A stretch of 64,000 bases of DNA from Polaromonas sp. Its GTDB lineage: Bacteria > Pseudomonadota > Gammaproteobacteria > Burkholderiales > Burkholderiaceae_C. The DNA lies in contig NZ_JAQSDL010000090.1 of NCBI RefSeq assembly GCF_029945895.1, forward strand, positions 62,001-126,000. The letters run 5' to 3'. Below, piece by piece: positions 1-8,948 of the stretch; positions within the stretch are counted from its first letter, which is position 1, and every line of letters begins with the position of its first letter. A program made the position numbers and the translations under genes. The notes beneath the pieces were generated by a model. The model was not told the origin of the DNA and made no database searches. It saw only the letters and a list, made by a program, of their open reading frames with translations.

Positions 1-1
1 C

Positions 2-2212
2 CTGTTGACTGACGCGATGTCCCAGATTGTCTGGGTGATGCGGGCCGATGGCGCTTACACCTGGTTCAATCAACGCTGGCTGGACTACTCCGGTTTGTCC
101 CTGGAAGAGAGCCTTGATCGCGGCTTGACCGGCCTGATTCATCCCGATGACGACCTGCGTGCCTCCCGGCTTCTGGAGCAGGCGCTCGCGAGCGGCGCCC
201 CCTGTGAGATCGAATACCGGCTGCGCCGCGCAGACGGTGTTTACCGCTGGATGTTGTGCCGCGCACTCCCGCAGAGCGACGCCGCGGGGCAGACGACTCA
301 ATGGCTCGGCACCCTGACTGACATCGATACGCTGAAACAGGCAGCGGAACTCCTGGAGAAGGATATCTTCATGACCCGTATCGCCGGTCGGGTCGCGCGC
401 CTGGGCGGATGGACGATCGACCTGCCGGAGCGCGTGTTGACCTGGTCGGTCGAAAACTGCCTGATCCACGACGTACCACCGGGTTACACGCCGACACTGG
501 AAGAGGGGATTGGCTACTTTCTTCCAGAGCACCGGCACATCGTCATCCAGCATGTGGAGGCTTGCGCGCAGCACGGCACGCCCTATGAATTTGTACTTCC
601 CAAGATGACCGCCAAGGGCAGGCGCATCTGGGTGCGCTCACTTGGCGAGGCGGTGAGGGATGCTTCCGGAAAAATTGTCCGCATTCAAGGGGCGTTCCAG
701 GACATCTCGGAGCAGATGGCTGCACAGGCCCATACACGCGAGCTGGAAACACAGCTTGCCACCACACTCGAAAGCATCACGGACGGTTTTTGCCTGATCA
801 ACAAGGACTGGAAGTTCACCTTTCTCAATGGTCCGGCCGAGCGAATGCTTCAGCGCGGCCCGGGCGATTTGTTGGGCAAACTCCTCTGGGAGGAGTTCCC
901 CAAGGCCATGGGCGGGACGATAGAGCGTGAAGCCCGACAGGCCGTTGAACACCGGCGCACGACCCGCTTTGAAACTTTTTACGAACCGCTTGAAGCCTGG
1001 TTCGATATCCACGTCTATCCCACGGAAACGGGCATCGCTGTCTACTTTCAGGACATCACGCAGAGACGCCGGGAACATGCGCAATTGCGGTTGCTTGAAA
1101 CGGCGGTGTCCCGCCTGAACGACATGGTGGTCATCACGGAGGCAGAGGCTTTCGACGATGCGGGGCCGCGTATTGTTTTTGTCAACGACGCCTTTGAGCG
1201 CCACACCGGCTACAGCCGCCACGAAGTGATCGGAAATACCTCCAGGCTCCTGTGGGGACCCAAGACCCAGCATGCCGAGCTTGACCGTATTCGCACCGCC
1301 ATGCAAAAGTGGGAGCGCGTGCGTTCGGAGATCGTCGTCTACACCAAGGCAGGCAGGGAGCTCTGGCTGGAAATCGATATCACGCCCATCACCGACGAGG
1401 CCGGCAAGCACACCCATTGGGTGGCCGTGGAGCGCGACGTCTCCGAGCGCAGGCGGCAGCAGCAGGAAATTCTCAGTCTCAACATCGACCTGGAGGACCG
1501 CGTCCTGCTGCGCACGGCCCAGCTGGCAACGGCGAACAAGGAGCTGGAGTCCTTTGCCTATTCTGTGTCCCATGACCTGCGCTCACCACTCAATACCATC
1601 CACGGGTTCAGCCAGTTGCTGGCAAAAATAGACGCGGAACACATCAGCGAAAAAGGCAAACACTACCTGAACCGGATAGGCGTCGGTGTCATGCAGATGG
1701 GCGAGTTGATCGAGGGCCTGCTGACCCTTGCCCATCTGTCCCGCGAGCAGCTGAAGTCGGAACGTGTCGACCTGTCGGCCCTGGCGCGGCGGATCGAAAA
1801 CGACTGCCGGGAGAGGGAGCCCGAGCGCCAGGTTCAGGTGAACATCCACGATGGACTGATCGCGCATGGCGACCCCCGGTTGCTGTCATCCGTGCTGCAG
1901 AATCTGCTGGCCAATGCCTGGAAATTCAGCGCCAAGGAGCCGCTGGCGTGCATTGAAGTTGGCAGCGAGCGGGGAGCCGAAGGCGGTACCGTCTTTTTTG
2001 TGAAGGACAACGGTGCGGGGTTTGACATGGCTTTCACCCACAAGCTGTTCGGCACCTTCGAACGCCTTCATTCGCCCGGGGACTTTCCCGGCACCGGCAT
2101 CGGACTGGCCACGGTGAAGCGGGTCATTGAGCGTCACGGTGGCCGCGTATGGGCAGAAGGCAAACCGAATGGCGGCGCCACCTTCTTTTTCACGCTGGGG
2201 CGTTCGAACTGA
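2..2212 (+). CDS. Multi-PAS sensor histidine kinase (5' end outside window)
   Basis: This is a cytoplasmic-type two-component sensor kinase, open to the left edge of the window, so the true start is probably upstream. The 735 visible residues hold about four PAS/PAC repeats (roughly 1-107, 120-238, 245-352 and 358-488), the later ones ending in PAC-like motifs such as DVSERRR. A short linker leads to a HisKA dimerisation helix with the phosphoacceptor in SVSHDLRSPLN (His about 523). The C-terminal HATPase domain shows an N box (NLLANAWKFS), G1 (DNGAGFD), F box (LFGTFERLH) and G2 (GTGIGLATVKRV). I see no membrane segment in the visible part. No response regulator lies downstream, so partner and signal are unknown. 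The kinase assignment is firm; the ligand cannot be judged. Confidence 0.9.
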   Translation: MLTDAMSQIVWVMRADGAYTWFNQRWLDYSGLSLEESLDRGLTGLIHPDDDLRASRLLEQALASGAPCEIEYRLRRADGVYRWMLCRALPQSDAAGQTTQWLGTLTDIDTLKQAAELLEKDIFMTRIAGRVARLGGWTIDLPERVLTWSVENCLIHDVPPGYTPTLEEGIGYFLPEHRHIVIQHVEACAQHGTPYEFVLPKMTAKGRRIWVRSLGEAVRDASGKIVRIQGAFQDISEQMAAQAHTRELETQLATTLESITDGFCLINKDWKFTFLNGPAERMLQRGPGDLLGKLLWEEFPKAMGGTIEREARQAVEHRRTTRFETFYEPLEAWFDIHVYPTETGIAVYFQDITQRRREHAQLRLLETAVSRLNDMVVITEAEAFDDAGPRIVFVNDAFERHTGYSRHEVIGNTSRLLWGPKTQHAELDRIRTAMQKWERVRSEIVVYTKAGRELWLEIDITPITDEAGKHTHWVAVERDVSERRRQQQEILSLNIDLEDRVLLRTAQLATANKELESFAYSVSHDLRSPLNTIHGFSQLLAKIDAEHISEKGKHYLNRIGVGVMQMGELIEGLLTLAHLSREQLKSERVDLSALARRIENDCREREPERQVQVNIHDGLIAHGDPRLLSSVLQNLLANAWKFSAKEPLACIEVGSERGAEGGTVFFVKDNGAGFDMAFTHKLFGTFERLHSPGDFPGTGIGLATVKRVIERHGGRVWAEGKPNGGATFFFTLGRSN

Positions 2213-2288
2213 CGAACTGACGAACTGATCTTCTCCCGCCTGCAGGACGGCCTGGTTTGGTGGCACCTGTCCGGTTGGCGGTTTTCCT

Positions 2289-3281
2289 TCAGGCGATGGC
2301 GGGATCGGGTACCATCTGCGGCGCCTGCGCAGCGCCCGGGGGCGTGGCGGCAGCATCGTGCGCCAGCTCGCCGCCCAGTGCTTCCAGCAGGTCCGGAATC
2401 AGGGCTGACAGCTCACCCGTCACGATGGCTGCATCGGCATCGAAGCCGTCATCGTCTTTGCCCTTGTCCTGGACTCCGTCCAGCACCACGTCAAGCAGCT
2501 TGAGTTTTCTGATCTGGGCCAAGTCTGTCAGCACGAAGGACACGCGGTCGTTCCAGGTCATGGCCAGCTGTGTCGGCACCTTGCCCGCGGCGATGTGTTC
2601 TGCAACCTCGTCGATCTCCAGCGTGTGGCGCGAATAACGGACCGTTGATTTCTGGTCGTCGGGCATCTTGAGTTCGCAGTCCCGGTCTACGGTGAAGCCG
2701 ACGGGAGCCTCCCGGCTGGCAAGCCAGTGCGCCATGGCGATCGCGGCCGACATGGTGGTCTGCACAGGTCGTGCCATGAGGCCTGCGCCCGATCCCGGTA
2801 CCCCGCTGAGCGCTTCCAGCAACTGGCTCACCACCTTGTCAGCACCGGTGAGGCTGCCCGAGTCCACGACCAGCAACTTGTGGACCGGATCCACCCACAA
2901 GGTGGTGGTAGAGCGTTTGGTGAAGGCGCGCGGCAGCAGGTCGAGAATGACTTCTTCCTTGAACTCCTTCTTGATCCTGGCGCCCACGCGCTCATGGCCG
3001 GTTTCCTGTTTGTATTTTTCAATCCGTTGATCGACAGCGTCCTTGATGGCAGAGGCGGGCACAGGCCGGCGTTCGGTGCACAGGCGCAGGATGAGCTGCG
3101 GACCGACACTTTCAGCCAGCACCGTGCTCTTGTTGCCGCGCGGGGGAACCCAGCCGCTGGACTCCGCCTGCGTCGCGCCGCAGGGTATGAATCGGGTCGC
3201 CTGAAGCACTTCTTCCAGGGCTTCAAGGGGCGGCAGGGTGAAGTCGTCGGCAATGCGGAAAAAGGAAGCGGCTTTGAACAT
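2289..3281 (-). CDS. rdgC: Recombination-associated protein RdgC
   Basis: RdgC is a ring-forming, sequence-independent DNA-binding protein associated with the nucleoid that modulates RecA access to DNA. The predicted protein has 330 residues, close to the family's usual length of about 300. The reading frame stays open 31 codons further upstream, but family proteins begin with a short hydrophobic MFK-type start. I therefore chose the ATG that gives MFKAASFFRIADDF. The family-like central segment around TLWVDP and LLVVDSG and the acidic, Ala-rich tail are visible. The gene stands alone and converges on the kinase gene. Confidence is high from overall sequence resemblance. Confidence 0.9.
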   Translation of the reverse strand: MFKAASFFRIADDFTLPPLEALEEVLQATRFIPCGATQAESSGWVPPRGNKSTVLAESVGPQLILRLCTERRPVPASAIKDAVDQRIEKYKQETGHERVGARIKKEFKEEVILDLLPRAFTKRSTTTLWVDPVHKLLVVDSGSLTGADKVVSQLLEALSGVPGSGAGLMARPVQTTMSAAIAMAHWLASREAPVGFTVDRDCELKMPDDQKSTVRYSRHTLEIDEVAEHIAAGKVPTQLAMTWNDRVSFVLTDLAQIRKLKLLDVVLDGVQDKGKDDDGFDADAAIVTGELSALIPDLLEALGGELAHDAAATPPGAAQAPQMVPDPAIA

Positions 3282-3436
3282 GAAATTCCGGTGTGGGGTG
3301 TCAGGGGGAGCGGCCAGCAGGCCGGTCGGAAAGTGCGGCGGAGTGCGCGAGGCTGTCGAAATTCTAAGTGACACTCAGGACGAATGAGGCACTTGCTTAC
3401 CTTGAAGGCGTGAACCGCCGCATCGCGAACGCAAAC

Positions 3437-3982
3437 TCATGCGATATCGATCACATGGATGCCGTACGCGCCCTGGCGCCGGTCTGAAAAATAGCAGGCC
3501 AGTGTTTCTTTCACGGTCCTGAAAGCCAGGTCGTCCCAGGGGATTTCGGCTTCGGTGAACAGCCGCGCTTCAATCGTCTCGTGGCCGGGATGGAACTGCT
3601 CACTGAGCAGTCGTGCACGGTAGTAGAGATGGACCTGGCCAACACGCTCCACATTCATCACACTGAACAGGTCTTCCATTTCAAACTGCGCGCCGGCTTC
3701 CTCGTCGGTTTCGCGTGCAGCGCCCTGCGCCGTGGTTTCGTTGAGTTCCATGAAGCCCGCAGGCAGGGTCCATTTGCCCCAGCGCGGTTCGATGTTGCGT
3801 TTGCAAAGCAGCACCTTGTCGCCCCAATGCGGCACAGTGCCGACAACATTGAGCGGGTTTTCGTAATGGATGGTGCCGCAGGCCGGGCAGACAGCCCGCT
3901 CCCGGGTGTCTCCGTCATCCGGTACGCGGTAAGTCACCGCGGCGCCGCAGTTTCTGCAATGTTTGATGGGACTACGGTACAT
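3437..3982 (-). CDS. Nudix hydrolase with N-terminal zinc ribbon
   Basis: The protein has 181 residues. A CxxC...CxxC zinc ribbon occupies about residues 9-36 (CRNCG and CPACG). It is followed by a Nudix fold with the signature GFMELNETTAQGAARETDEE, which keeps the G-x5-E-x7-RE-x2-EE pattern needed for Mg-dependent pyrophosphate cleavage. Proteins of this architecture hydrolyse nucleoside diphosphates linked to another moiety, such as ADP-ribose or NADH. The exact substrate cannot be read from the sequence, and the protein is shorter than NudC NADH pyrophosphatases. The gene is monocistronic. Its start lies just past the terminator of the TRAP operon. Confidence 0.88.
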   Translation of the reverse strand: MYRSPIKHCRNCGAAVTYRVPDDGDTRERAVCPACGTIHYENPLNVVGTVPHWGDKVLLCKRNIEPRWGKWTLPAGFMELNETTAQGAARETDEEAGAQFEMEDLFSVMNVERVGQVHLYYRARLLSEQFHPGHETIEARLFTEAEIPWDDLAFRTVKETLACYFSDRRQGAYGIHVIDIA

Positions 3983-4005
3983 GGAAGCCAGTTTAGTTTG
4001 AAACC

Positions 4006-4033
4006 AAAAAGGGCTCCCGAGGGAGCCCTTTTT
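4006..4033 (-). terminator. Rho-independent terminator of the TRAP operon
   Basis: The arms AGGGCTCCC and GGGAGCCCT enclose a 2-nt loop and are flanked by A5 and T5 runs. The hairpin can act on either strand. It sits 15 bp beyond the stop codon of the dctP-like gene and so most likely ends that minus-strand operon. Confidence 0.88.
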
Positions 4034-4048
4034 GCCAGGCGTCTGCGC

Positions 4049-5101
4049 TCAGGCTTTGGTGGTTTTGGTGTGCTTCTCGATCAGGCTGCGGGCCGTGTCC
4101 AGCAATTTCTTGCCGTCGAACCCGCGCTTGTTCATGTCCTCGACCCACTCGACCTCCACCGTGCGTGACTTGCGGCGGAACTCCTGGGCTTCTGCCGGGC
4201 TGACGGTGTAGATCGTGTTGCCGCGGTCGCTGGCGGTCTTGCGGCCCGGAACGTCGTTGCCCTGCTGCACCTTGCCCAGCCAGGCCGAGGTGGCCATGCC
4301 GGAGTTGTTGTCGATGACCTTTTTCAGGTCAGGGGCCAGCGAGTTGTACTTGGCCTTGTTCATGGCCATCACGAAGGTGGTGGTGTACAGGCTGCCGCCG
4401 GCCGGATCGAACTCGGCATGGAACTTGGTGAGCTCGTTGACCTTGACCGATGGCACCACTTCCCAGGGAATCACGCAGCCATTGATGGTGCCCTTGCTCA
4501 GCGCATCGGTGATGGCCGGCAGCGGCATGCCGACCGGAATGGCGCCCAGAATGCCCATCAGCTTGGTGACCTGGCGGGTGGGTGCGCGCATTTTGAGTCC
4601 ACGCATGTCGGCGATGGACCGGACGGGTTTGTCGACGGTATGGATCACGCCGGGACCATGCACCTGAAGCGCGATGACCTGCGTGTCCTTGAACTCGTCC
4701 GGTGCCATGGTCTGCACGTATTCCCAGTAGGCCTTGGAAGTTGCTTCAGCGTTGGACATCATGAAGGGCAGCTCAAACACCTCGACGCGCGGGAAGCGCC
4801 CAGCCGTATTTCCAGGCAAGGTCCAGACCACATCCACGACACCATCCTTGGCCTGGTCATACAGCTGCACGGGCGTACCGCCCAGCTGCATGGCAGGGTA
4901 GGCCTCGAACTTGATGCGGCCGCCGGACTCCTTCTCGACTTTCTCCATCCAGGGCTTGTGCATGCCCAGCCAGACGTTGGACGCTGGCGACATGAAGGTG
5001 TGAAATTTCAGGGTGACCGCCTGCTGGGCCAGGCCCGACAGGGCGGGCGCTCCCAGCGCAGCCGCTGCGCCGGTTTTGAGAAGAGTACGTCGCTGAATCA
5101 T
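4049..5101 (-). CDS. dctP: TRAP transporter solute-binding protein (DctP family)
   Basis: This is the periplasmic binding component of a tripartite ATP-independent transporter, which drives uptake of organic acids with an ion gradient. The 350-residue protein starts with a twin-arginine-like signal, RRTLLKTGAAAALG, and a cleavage region near LSGLAQQA. The mature part contains the conserved DctP-type segment around RGLKMRAPTRQ, including the arginine that usually contacts a carboxylate. It is the last gene of the order Q, M, P on the minus strand, 79 bp after dctM. The adjacent gentisate genes suggest an aromatic or other organic-acid substrate, but that is inference from position only. Confidence 0.9.
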   Translation of the reverse strand: MIQRRTLLKTGAAAALGAPALSGLAQQAVTLKFHTFMSPASNVWLGMHKPWMEKVEKESGGRIKFEAYPAMQLGGTPVQLYDQAKDGVVDVVWTLPGNTAGRFPRVEVFELPFMMSNAEATSKAYWEYVQTMAPDEFKDTQVIALQVHGPGVIHTVDKPVRSIADMRGLKMRAPTRQVTKLMGILGAIPVGMPLPAITDALSKGTINGCVIPWEVVPSVKVNELTKFHAEFDPAGGSLYTTTFVMAMNKAKYNSLAPDLKKVIDNNSGMATSAWLGKVQQGNDVPGRKTASDRGNTIYTVSPAEAQEFRRKSRTVEVEWVEDMNKRGFDGKKLLDTARSLIEKHTKTTKA

Positions 5102-5180
5102 GTGTTGTCTCCGGTAAGGGTGGTTGTAAATTAATGCAGGAAAAACAGTTTGTGAACCCGTGATTGCCCTGATGGGGCCG

Positions 5181-6500
5181 CTAGTTGATGAACTTTACAA
5201 GCCACAGCGAGATGCCGGGGAAGAACAGCAGCAGTGTGGTACGCAGGGTGTCGCTGATCAGGAAGGGCAGCACGCCGCGATAGCTCTCGCTGATGGGCAC
5301 ATCCTTGGCCATACTGTTGACGATGTACACGTTCAGGCCCACCGGGGGGGCCAGCAGGCCAAAACCAACGGTCATCAGCACCATGATGCCAAACCAGATG
5401 GCCACAGACTCGCGGGGCATGCCGAAATCGAGCGCCATGACCATGGGAAAAAAGATGGGGATGGTCAGCAGCAGCATGGACAGCTCGTCCATGACCGCAC
5501 CGAGCATCACATAAAACAGCAGGATGGCCGTCACCACCATCAGCGGAGACAGCCCCCATCCGCCAACGACTGCAGCGAGCTGGTTGGGCACCTGTGTGAG
5601 AGCCAGCGCCGAGTTCATCAGGTCGGCGCCAATAAAAATCAGGAAGATCATGGCCGAACTTTCCGCCGTTGCATAAAAACAGCGGATGAATTTCGCCCAG
5701 GTCAGTTCCCGTTTGAACAATGCGGCGACAAAGGTCGCCGCAGCTCCGACAGCCGCTCCTTCTGTCGGCGTGAAGTAGCCGCCATAAATGCCGCCGAAGA
5801 CCAGCAGGAAGATGAGCACGATGGGCATGACAGCGAACACCGAGCGCAGGGTGACGCCCTCGCTGTCGGTATCCACCTCGGGTGCGTGGCCCGGGACGAG
5901 GCGCACATAGATGGCGATCGCCACCATGTAGCCCAGCATCGCAATCAGGCCGGGGACCATGGCCGCTGCAAACAGCTTGGCAATATTCTGCTCCGTCAGA
6001 ATGGCGTAGATCACCAGCGGGACCGACGGAGGAATGAGGATGCCCAGTGTCCCACCGGCAGCCAGTGTCGCCGTGGACAGTCGTCCCGAATACCCGTGAC
6101 GTTTCATTTCAGGCAATGCCACGCTGGTGATCGTGGCCGCGGTCGCGACCGATGATCCGCATATGGCGCCAAAGGCCGCGCTGGCCAGCACGGATGCCAT
6201 CGCCAGACCCCCCCTGAAGTGACGCATGATGCTGGCGGCAAACTGGAAGAGCGCCTTGCTGATCCCCCCCTGGGTCGCGAAATGGCCCATCAGGATGAAC
6301 AGCGGAATCACGGACAGGTCATAGCTGGCAAAGCGGGCGAAGGCCTGGGTATTGAGGAAGCTGGAAAAAGGAGACCAGCCCGTCTGGAACACGTAGCCGA
6401 TTGCGCCGGCAGTAAACATGGCCACCGCGATGGGCACACGGACGGCCATCAGGCCAAGCATGATGCCGAAGATCAGCAGGGTTTCGGTGATGGAGCTCAT
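5181..6500 (-). CDS. dctM: TRAP transporter large permease (DctM)
   Basis: This is the large inner-membrane subunit of a TRAP transporter, carrying the translocation path. It has 439 residues with about twelve hydrophobic segments. The motifs GGTLGILIPPSVPLVIYAILT and PTEGAAVGA are characteristic of the DctM fold. The frame is open 34 codons further upstream, but the ATG chosen (MSSITETLLIFG) overlaps the dctQ stop as ATGA. That overlap is the usual coupling for these two subunits, and the extra upstream codons encode nothing like a DctM N-terminus. It forms one operon with the small subunit before it and the binding protein after it. Confidence 0.92.
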   Translation of the reverse strand: MSSITETLLIFGIMLGLMAVRVPIAVAMFTAGAIGYVFQTGWSPFSSFLNTQAFARFASYDLSVIPLFILMGHFATQGGISKALFQFAASIMRHFRGGLAMASVLASAAFGAICGSSVATAATITSVALPEMKRHGYSGRLSTATLAAGGTLGILIPPSVPLVIYAILTEQNIAKLFAAAMVPGLIAMLGYMVAIAIYVRLVPGHAPEVDTDSEGVTLRSVFAVMPIVLIFLLVFGGIYGGYFTPTEGAAVGAAATFVAALFKRELTWAKFIRCFYATAESSAMIFLIFIGADLMNSALALTQVPNQLAAVVGGWGLSPLMVVTAILLFYVMLGAVMDELSMLLLTIPIFFPMVMALDFGMPRESVAIWFGIMVLMTVGFGLLAPPVGLNVYIVNSMAKDVPISESYRGVLPFLISDTLRTTLLLFFPGISLWLVKFIN

Positions 6501-6979
6501 GCGTGCGCCTCTGTGTCTTCGCGAAAGCCGAACAGGCTCTGGTAGATGCCGATCATCGCTGTCAGCACAAAGGGTGGCACCATGGCCGCGTAGGTCGTCC
6601 ACTCGGGAAAGCCGAGGATTTGCGTTTCGGAATGGGTAGACCAGGAATTGAGTCCTCCCAGCGACGTGCGCCAGGCAAGGATCGCAAAGAGAACCGCCAG
6701 CAACAGGGCGCCCAGGCGGTCCAGGCCGTTATTGACCTGGGGGCTGAACCTTGAGGAGAAGAAATCCACAATGATGTTGCCACGCTGGATCTGGCAGTAG
6801 GGCATGAACAGCGCGATCGCCGCACCGGTGGCAATACCGGTGAGTTCAAAATCGCCGACCAGGGTTGCGCCGGTGGTGTTGCGGCCTATCAGGCTGATGC
6901 AGGTCATCAGGGTGATGCCGGTCAGCAGCAGGCCCGCCAGGATGGCGCAAAGCTTTGCTAGGTTCTGCAGGATTTTCAA
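6497..6979 (-). CDS. dctQ: TRAP transporter small permease (DctQ)
   Basis: This is the four-helix small membrane subunit that partners DctM. It has 160 residues with hydrophobic stretches at about 10-35, 50-70, 90-110 and 130-150. It is the first gene of the Q-M-P operon, and its stop overlaps the dctM start by four bases. The 178 bp upstream, before the fumarylpyruvate hydrolase gene, contain a GC-rich hairpin. The transporter may therefore be transcribed separately from the gentisate genes. Confidence 0.88.
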   Translation of the reverse strand: MKILQNLAKLCAILAGLLLTGITLMTCISLIGRNTTGATLVGDFELTGIATGAAIALFMPYCQIQRGNIIVDFFSSRFSPQVNNGLDRLGALLLAVLFAILAWRTSLGGLNSWSTHSETQILGFPEWTTYAAMVPPFVLTAMIGIYQSLFGFREDTEAHA

Positions 6980-7119
6980 CGAGGTCTCCAGGGATGGGGC
7001 AGGGGGACGGAGGGCGCGCGGAAGGCCCGGCTCCTCAATGGTGAGGATTATCCGGGGCCGCGGTCGGACGGGTCAGGCGGGATACCCGCAAGGCGCCGGG
7101 TATTTGCGCGATCATCGGA

Positions 7120-7146
7120 GCGCTTGCGCGAAAGGCGCGCAAGCGC
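7120..7146. terminator. GC-rich hairpin between gentisate and TRAP operons
   Basis: A perfect 10-bp stem (GCGCTTGCGC and GCGCAAGCGC) encloses a 7-nt loop. It lies 11 bp past the hydrolase stop on the minus strand. No T run follows, so it is either a weak or Rho-assisted terminator or an mRNA-stabilising stem. Confidence 0.45.
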
Positions 7147-7157
7147 CCGGAAGGGCG

Positions 7158-7853
7158 TCAGGCCACCTTGACGGTCAATGTGCCCAGTCCCCTGACTTCG
7201 CCGACCATGGTGTCGCCCGACACCACGGCCGCCACACCCTCGGGGGTTCCCGTGTAGATGAGGTCACCGGGTTGAAGCTCCCAGGCCGCGGACAGGTGTT
7301 CAATGGTTTCGGCAACGTTCCAGATGAGCTTGGACACATTGCTGCGCTGGCGGTCCTTGCCGCCCACCTGCACGTACAGCTCGGCATTGGCGACGTCGCC
7401 AGCCTTGGCGGCCGGCGTGATCGGGCCGATCGGTGCGGAATGGTCATAGGCCTTGCCGATACACCAGGGGCGCCCCTGTTTCTTCATTTCGCCCTGCAGA
7501 TCGCGGCGTGTCATGTCCAGACCCACGGCATAGCCGAAGATGTGTTTGTGCGCATCGGCCGCCTTGATGTTCTTGCCGCCTGTGCCAATGGCCACCACGA
7601 GTTCGATTTCATGGTGCAGGTTGTTGGTGAGGCTGGGGTAGGGGATGGTGCCGGTCTGGCCGGCTTCCACCACCACCACCGCGTCGGCAGGCTTCATGAA
7701 GAAAAACGGCGGCTCGCGGCCCGTAAAACCCATCTCCTTGGCGTGCTCTTCGTAGTTGCGGCCGACGCAATAGATGCGGTGTACAGGAAAACGCTCGGTG
7801 GTGCCGACGACGGGGACAGATACGACGGGTGGCGGGGTAAAAACAAAGCTCAT
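7158..7853 (-). CDS. Fumarylacetoacetate hydrolase family protein, probable fumarylpyruvate hydrolase
   Basis: The 231-residue protein belongs to the small bacterial FAH family, which cleaves C-C bonds of beta-diketo acids with a bound divalent metal. The segment HHEIELVVAIGTGG supplies the typical acidic metal ligands, and IYCVGRNYEEHAKEMG is the usual N-terminal motif. Its start overlaps the gentisate dioxygenase stop (ATGA), so the two are translationally coupled. From this context its substrate should be fumarylpyruvate (or maleylpyruvate), giving fumarate and pyruvate. The ATG is chosen by that overlap; the frame is open 35 codons further up with no family similarity. Confidence 0.88.
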   Translation of the reverse strand: MSFVFTPPPVVSVPVVGTTERFPVHRIYCVGRNYEEHAKEMGFTGREPPFFFMKPADAVVVVEAGQTGTIPYPSLTNNLHHEIELVVAIGTGGKNIKAADAHKHIFGYAVGLDMTRRDLQGEMKKQGRPWCIGKAYDHSAPIGPITPAAKAGDVANAELYVQVGGKDRQRSNVSKLIWNVAETIEHLSAAWELQPGDLIYTGTPEGVAAVVSGDTMVGEVRGLGTLTVKVA

Positions 7854-8917
7854 GACAACCTCTCTTCTCTGTGTATGCCCAGTGCCTGATGCACCGGACG
7901 GTCTGAAAAACTGAACAACACACAGCCCTGCGCCGAGCGCAGCCGGGCGGTGTGCCACGACGGGATCACAAAATGGTCGCGCGGACCGAACTCGAAGGCC
8001 TGTTCCTGGCCGGCCGGGCCGATCAGGACCGAGCCGTGGCCTTCGACGACGCTGAACACCGCGCCGTCGGTTTGCCGCCAGGGCAGGCCGGAAAAACCGG
8101 CGGGCAGGCGCTGCATGAAGGTGCCCATGGTCGGCATCGGCGAGCCGCCGGTCGCCGGATTCACGTAACGCAGCTTCACCCCGTCCCAGGCGTCGACCGG
8201 TGCCTGTTGTTCCAGGGTGTGCAGGGCCTCACGCGTACGTTCATAAGGATAGCTGAAGATCGGCGAGGTCTGGCCGAACGGGGCGTCGTAGTGCACCGGC
8301 AGCATGTTGGCGCCGTAACGCTGATAGCTGGTGCCTTCAGCCCGGGTCACGGCCTGCGCGCGCTCGGTGTGGTTCTCGGCAAAACCGGCGTCGAAAAAAC
8401 GCAGCATGGGGATGTCCAGGCCGTCGAGCCAGACCACCGGCTCGCCGCCTTCCAGCGCAGTCTGGTTGCCGTGGTCATGCCAGGTCCAGCTGGGCGTGAT
8501 GATGAAGTCACCGGGTGCCATGGTGGTGCGTTCGCCGTCAACCGCGGTGTAGGCGCCGCTGCCTTCGACGACAAAACGCAACGCGCTCTGGGTGTGGCGG
8601 TGGCTGGGCGCGATTTCGCCGGGCAGTATCAGCTGCAGGCCGGCATACAGCGACTGCGTGATGCATGACTGCCCCGGCAGCGCGGGGTTTTCCAGGATCA
8701 GCACGCGGCGCACGGCTTCTTCGGCAGTGATCAGTTCGCCGGACTGCATCAGGTAAGGACGGACCTTGTTCCAGGCCCAGAAGGCCGGCACGCAGGGGGT
8801 GGCCGGCTGCTGGGGCACCAGCGCATGCAGTACCTCCCACAAGGGCGTCATCTGCTGCGCGCGGATCGCTTCATAAAAGGCCTGGCGTGTAGTGCCGGCC
8901 GGGGGCGTCATGTCCAT
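7850..8917 (-). CDS. Gentisate 1,2-dioxygenase
   Basis: This is a double-cupin, Fe(II)-dependent ring-cleavage enzyme that converts gentisate to maleylpyruvate. It has 355 residues, near the family's usual 340-370. The first cupin carries the likely iron-binding histidines in PSHRHTQSALRFVVEG and TWHDHG. A second cupin around SVVEGHGSVLIG and VIPSWH lies near the C-terminus. Two ATGs two codons apart are possible starts (8917 or 8911). It sits between an FAD oxidoreductase (31 bp upstream) and the hydrolase that acts later in the pathway. Related salicylate dioxygenases share this fold, so substrate breadth is open. Confidence 0.92.
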   Translation of the reverse strand: MDMTPPAGTTRQAFYEAIRAQQMTPLWEVLHALVPQQPATPCVPAFWAWNKVRPYLMQSGELITAEEAVRRVLILENPALPGQSCITQSLYAGLQLILPGEIAPSHRHTQSALRFVVEGSGAYTAVDGERTTMAPGDFIITPSWTWHDHGNQTALEGGEPVVWLDGLDIPMLRFFDAGFAENHTERAQAVTRAEGTSYQRYGANMLPVHYDAPFGQTSPIFSYPYERTREALHTLEQQAPVDAWDGVKLRYVNPATGGSPMPTMGTFMQRLPAGFSGLPWRQTDGAVFSVVEGHGSVLIGPAGQEQAFEFGPRDHFVIPSWHTARLRSAQGCVLFSFSDRPVHQALGIHREERLS

Positions 8918-8948
8918 GGTCTGTTCCCGTTTCGCAGTTTCTGCATTT

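Noticed and set aside
638..1573. Long open frame opposite the sensor kinase
   Set aside because: It is antisense to well-defined PAS domains and has no recognisable motif; long shadow frames are expected at this GC content.
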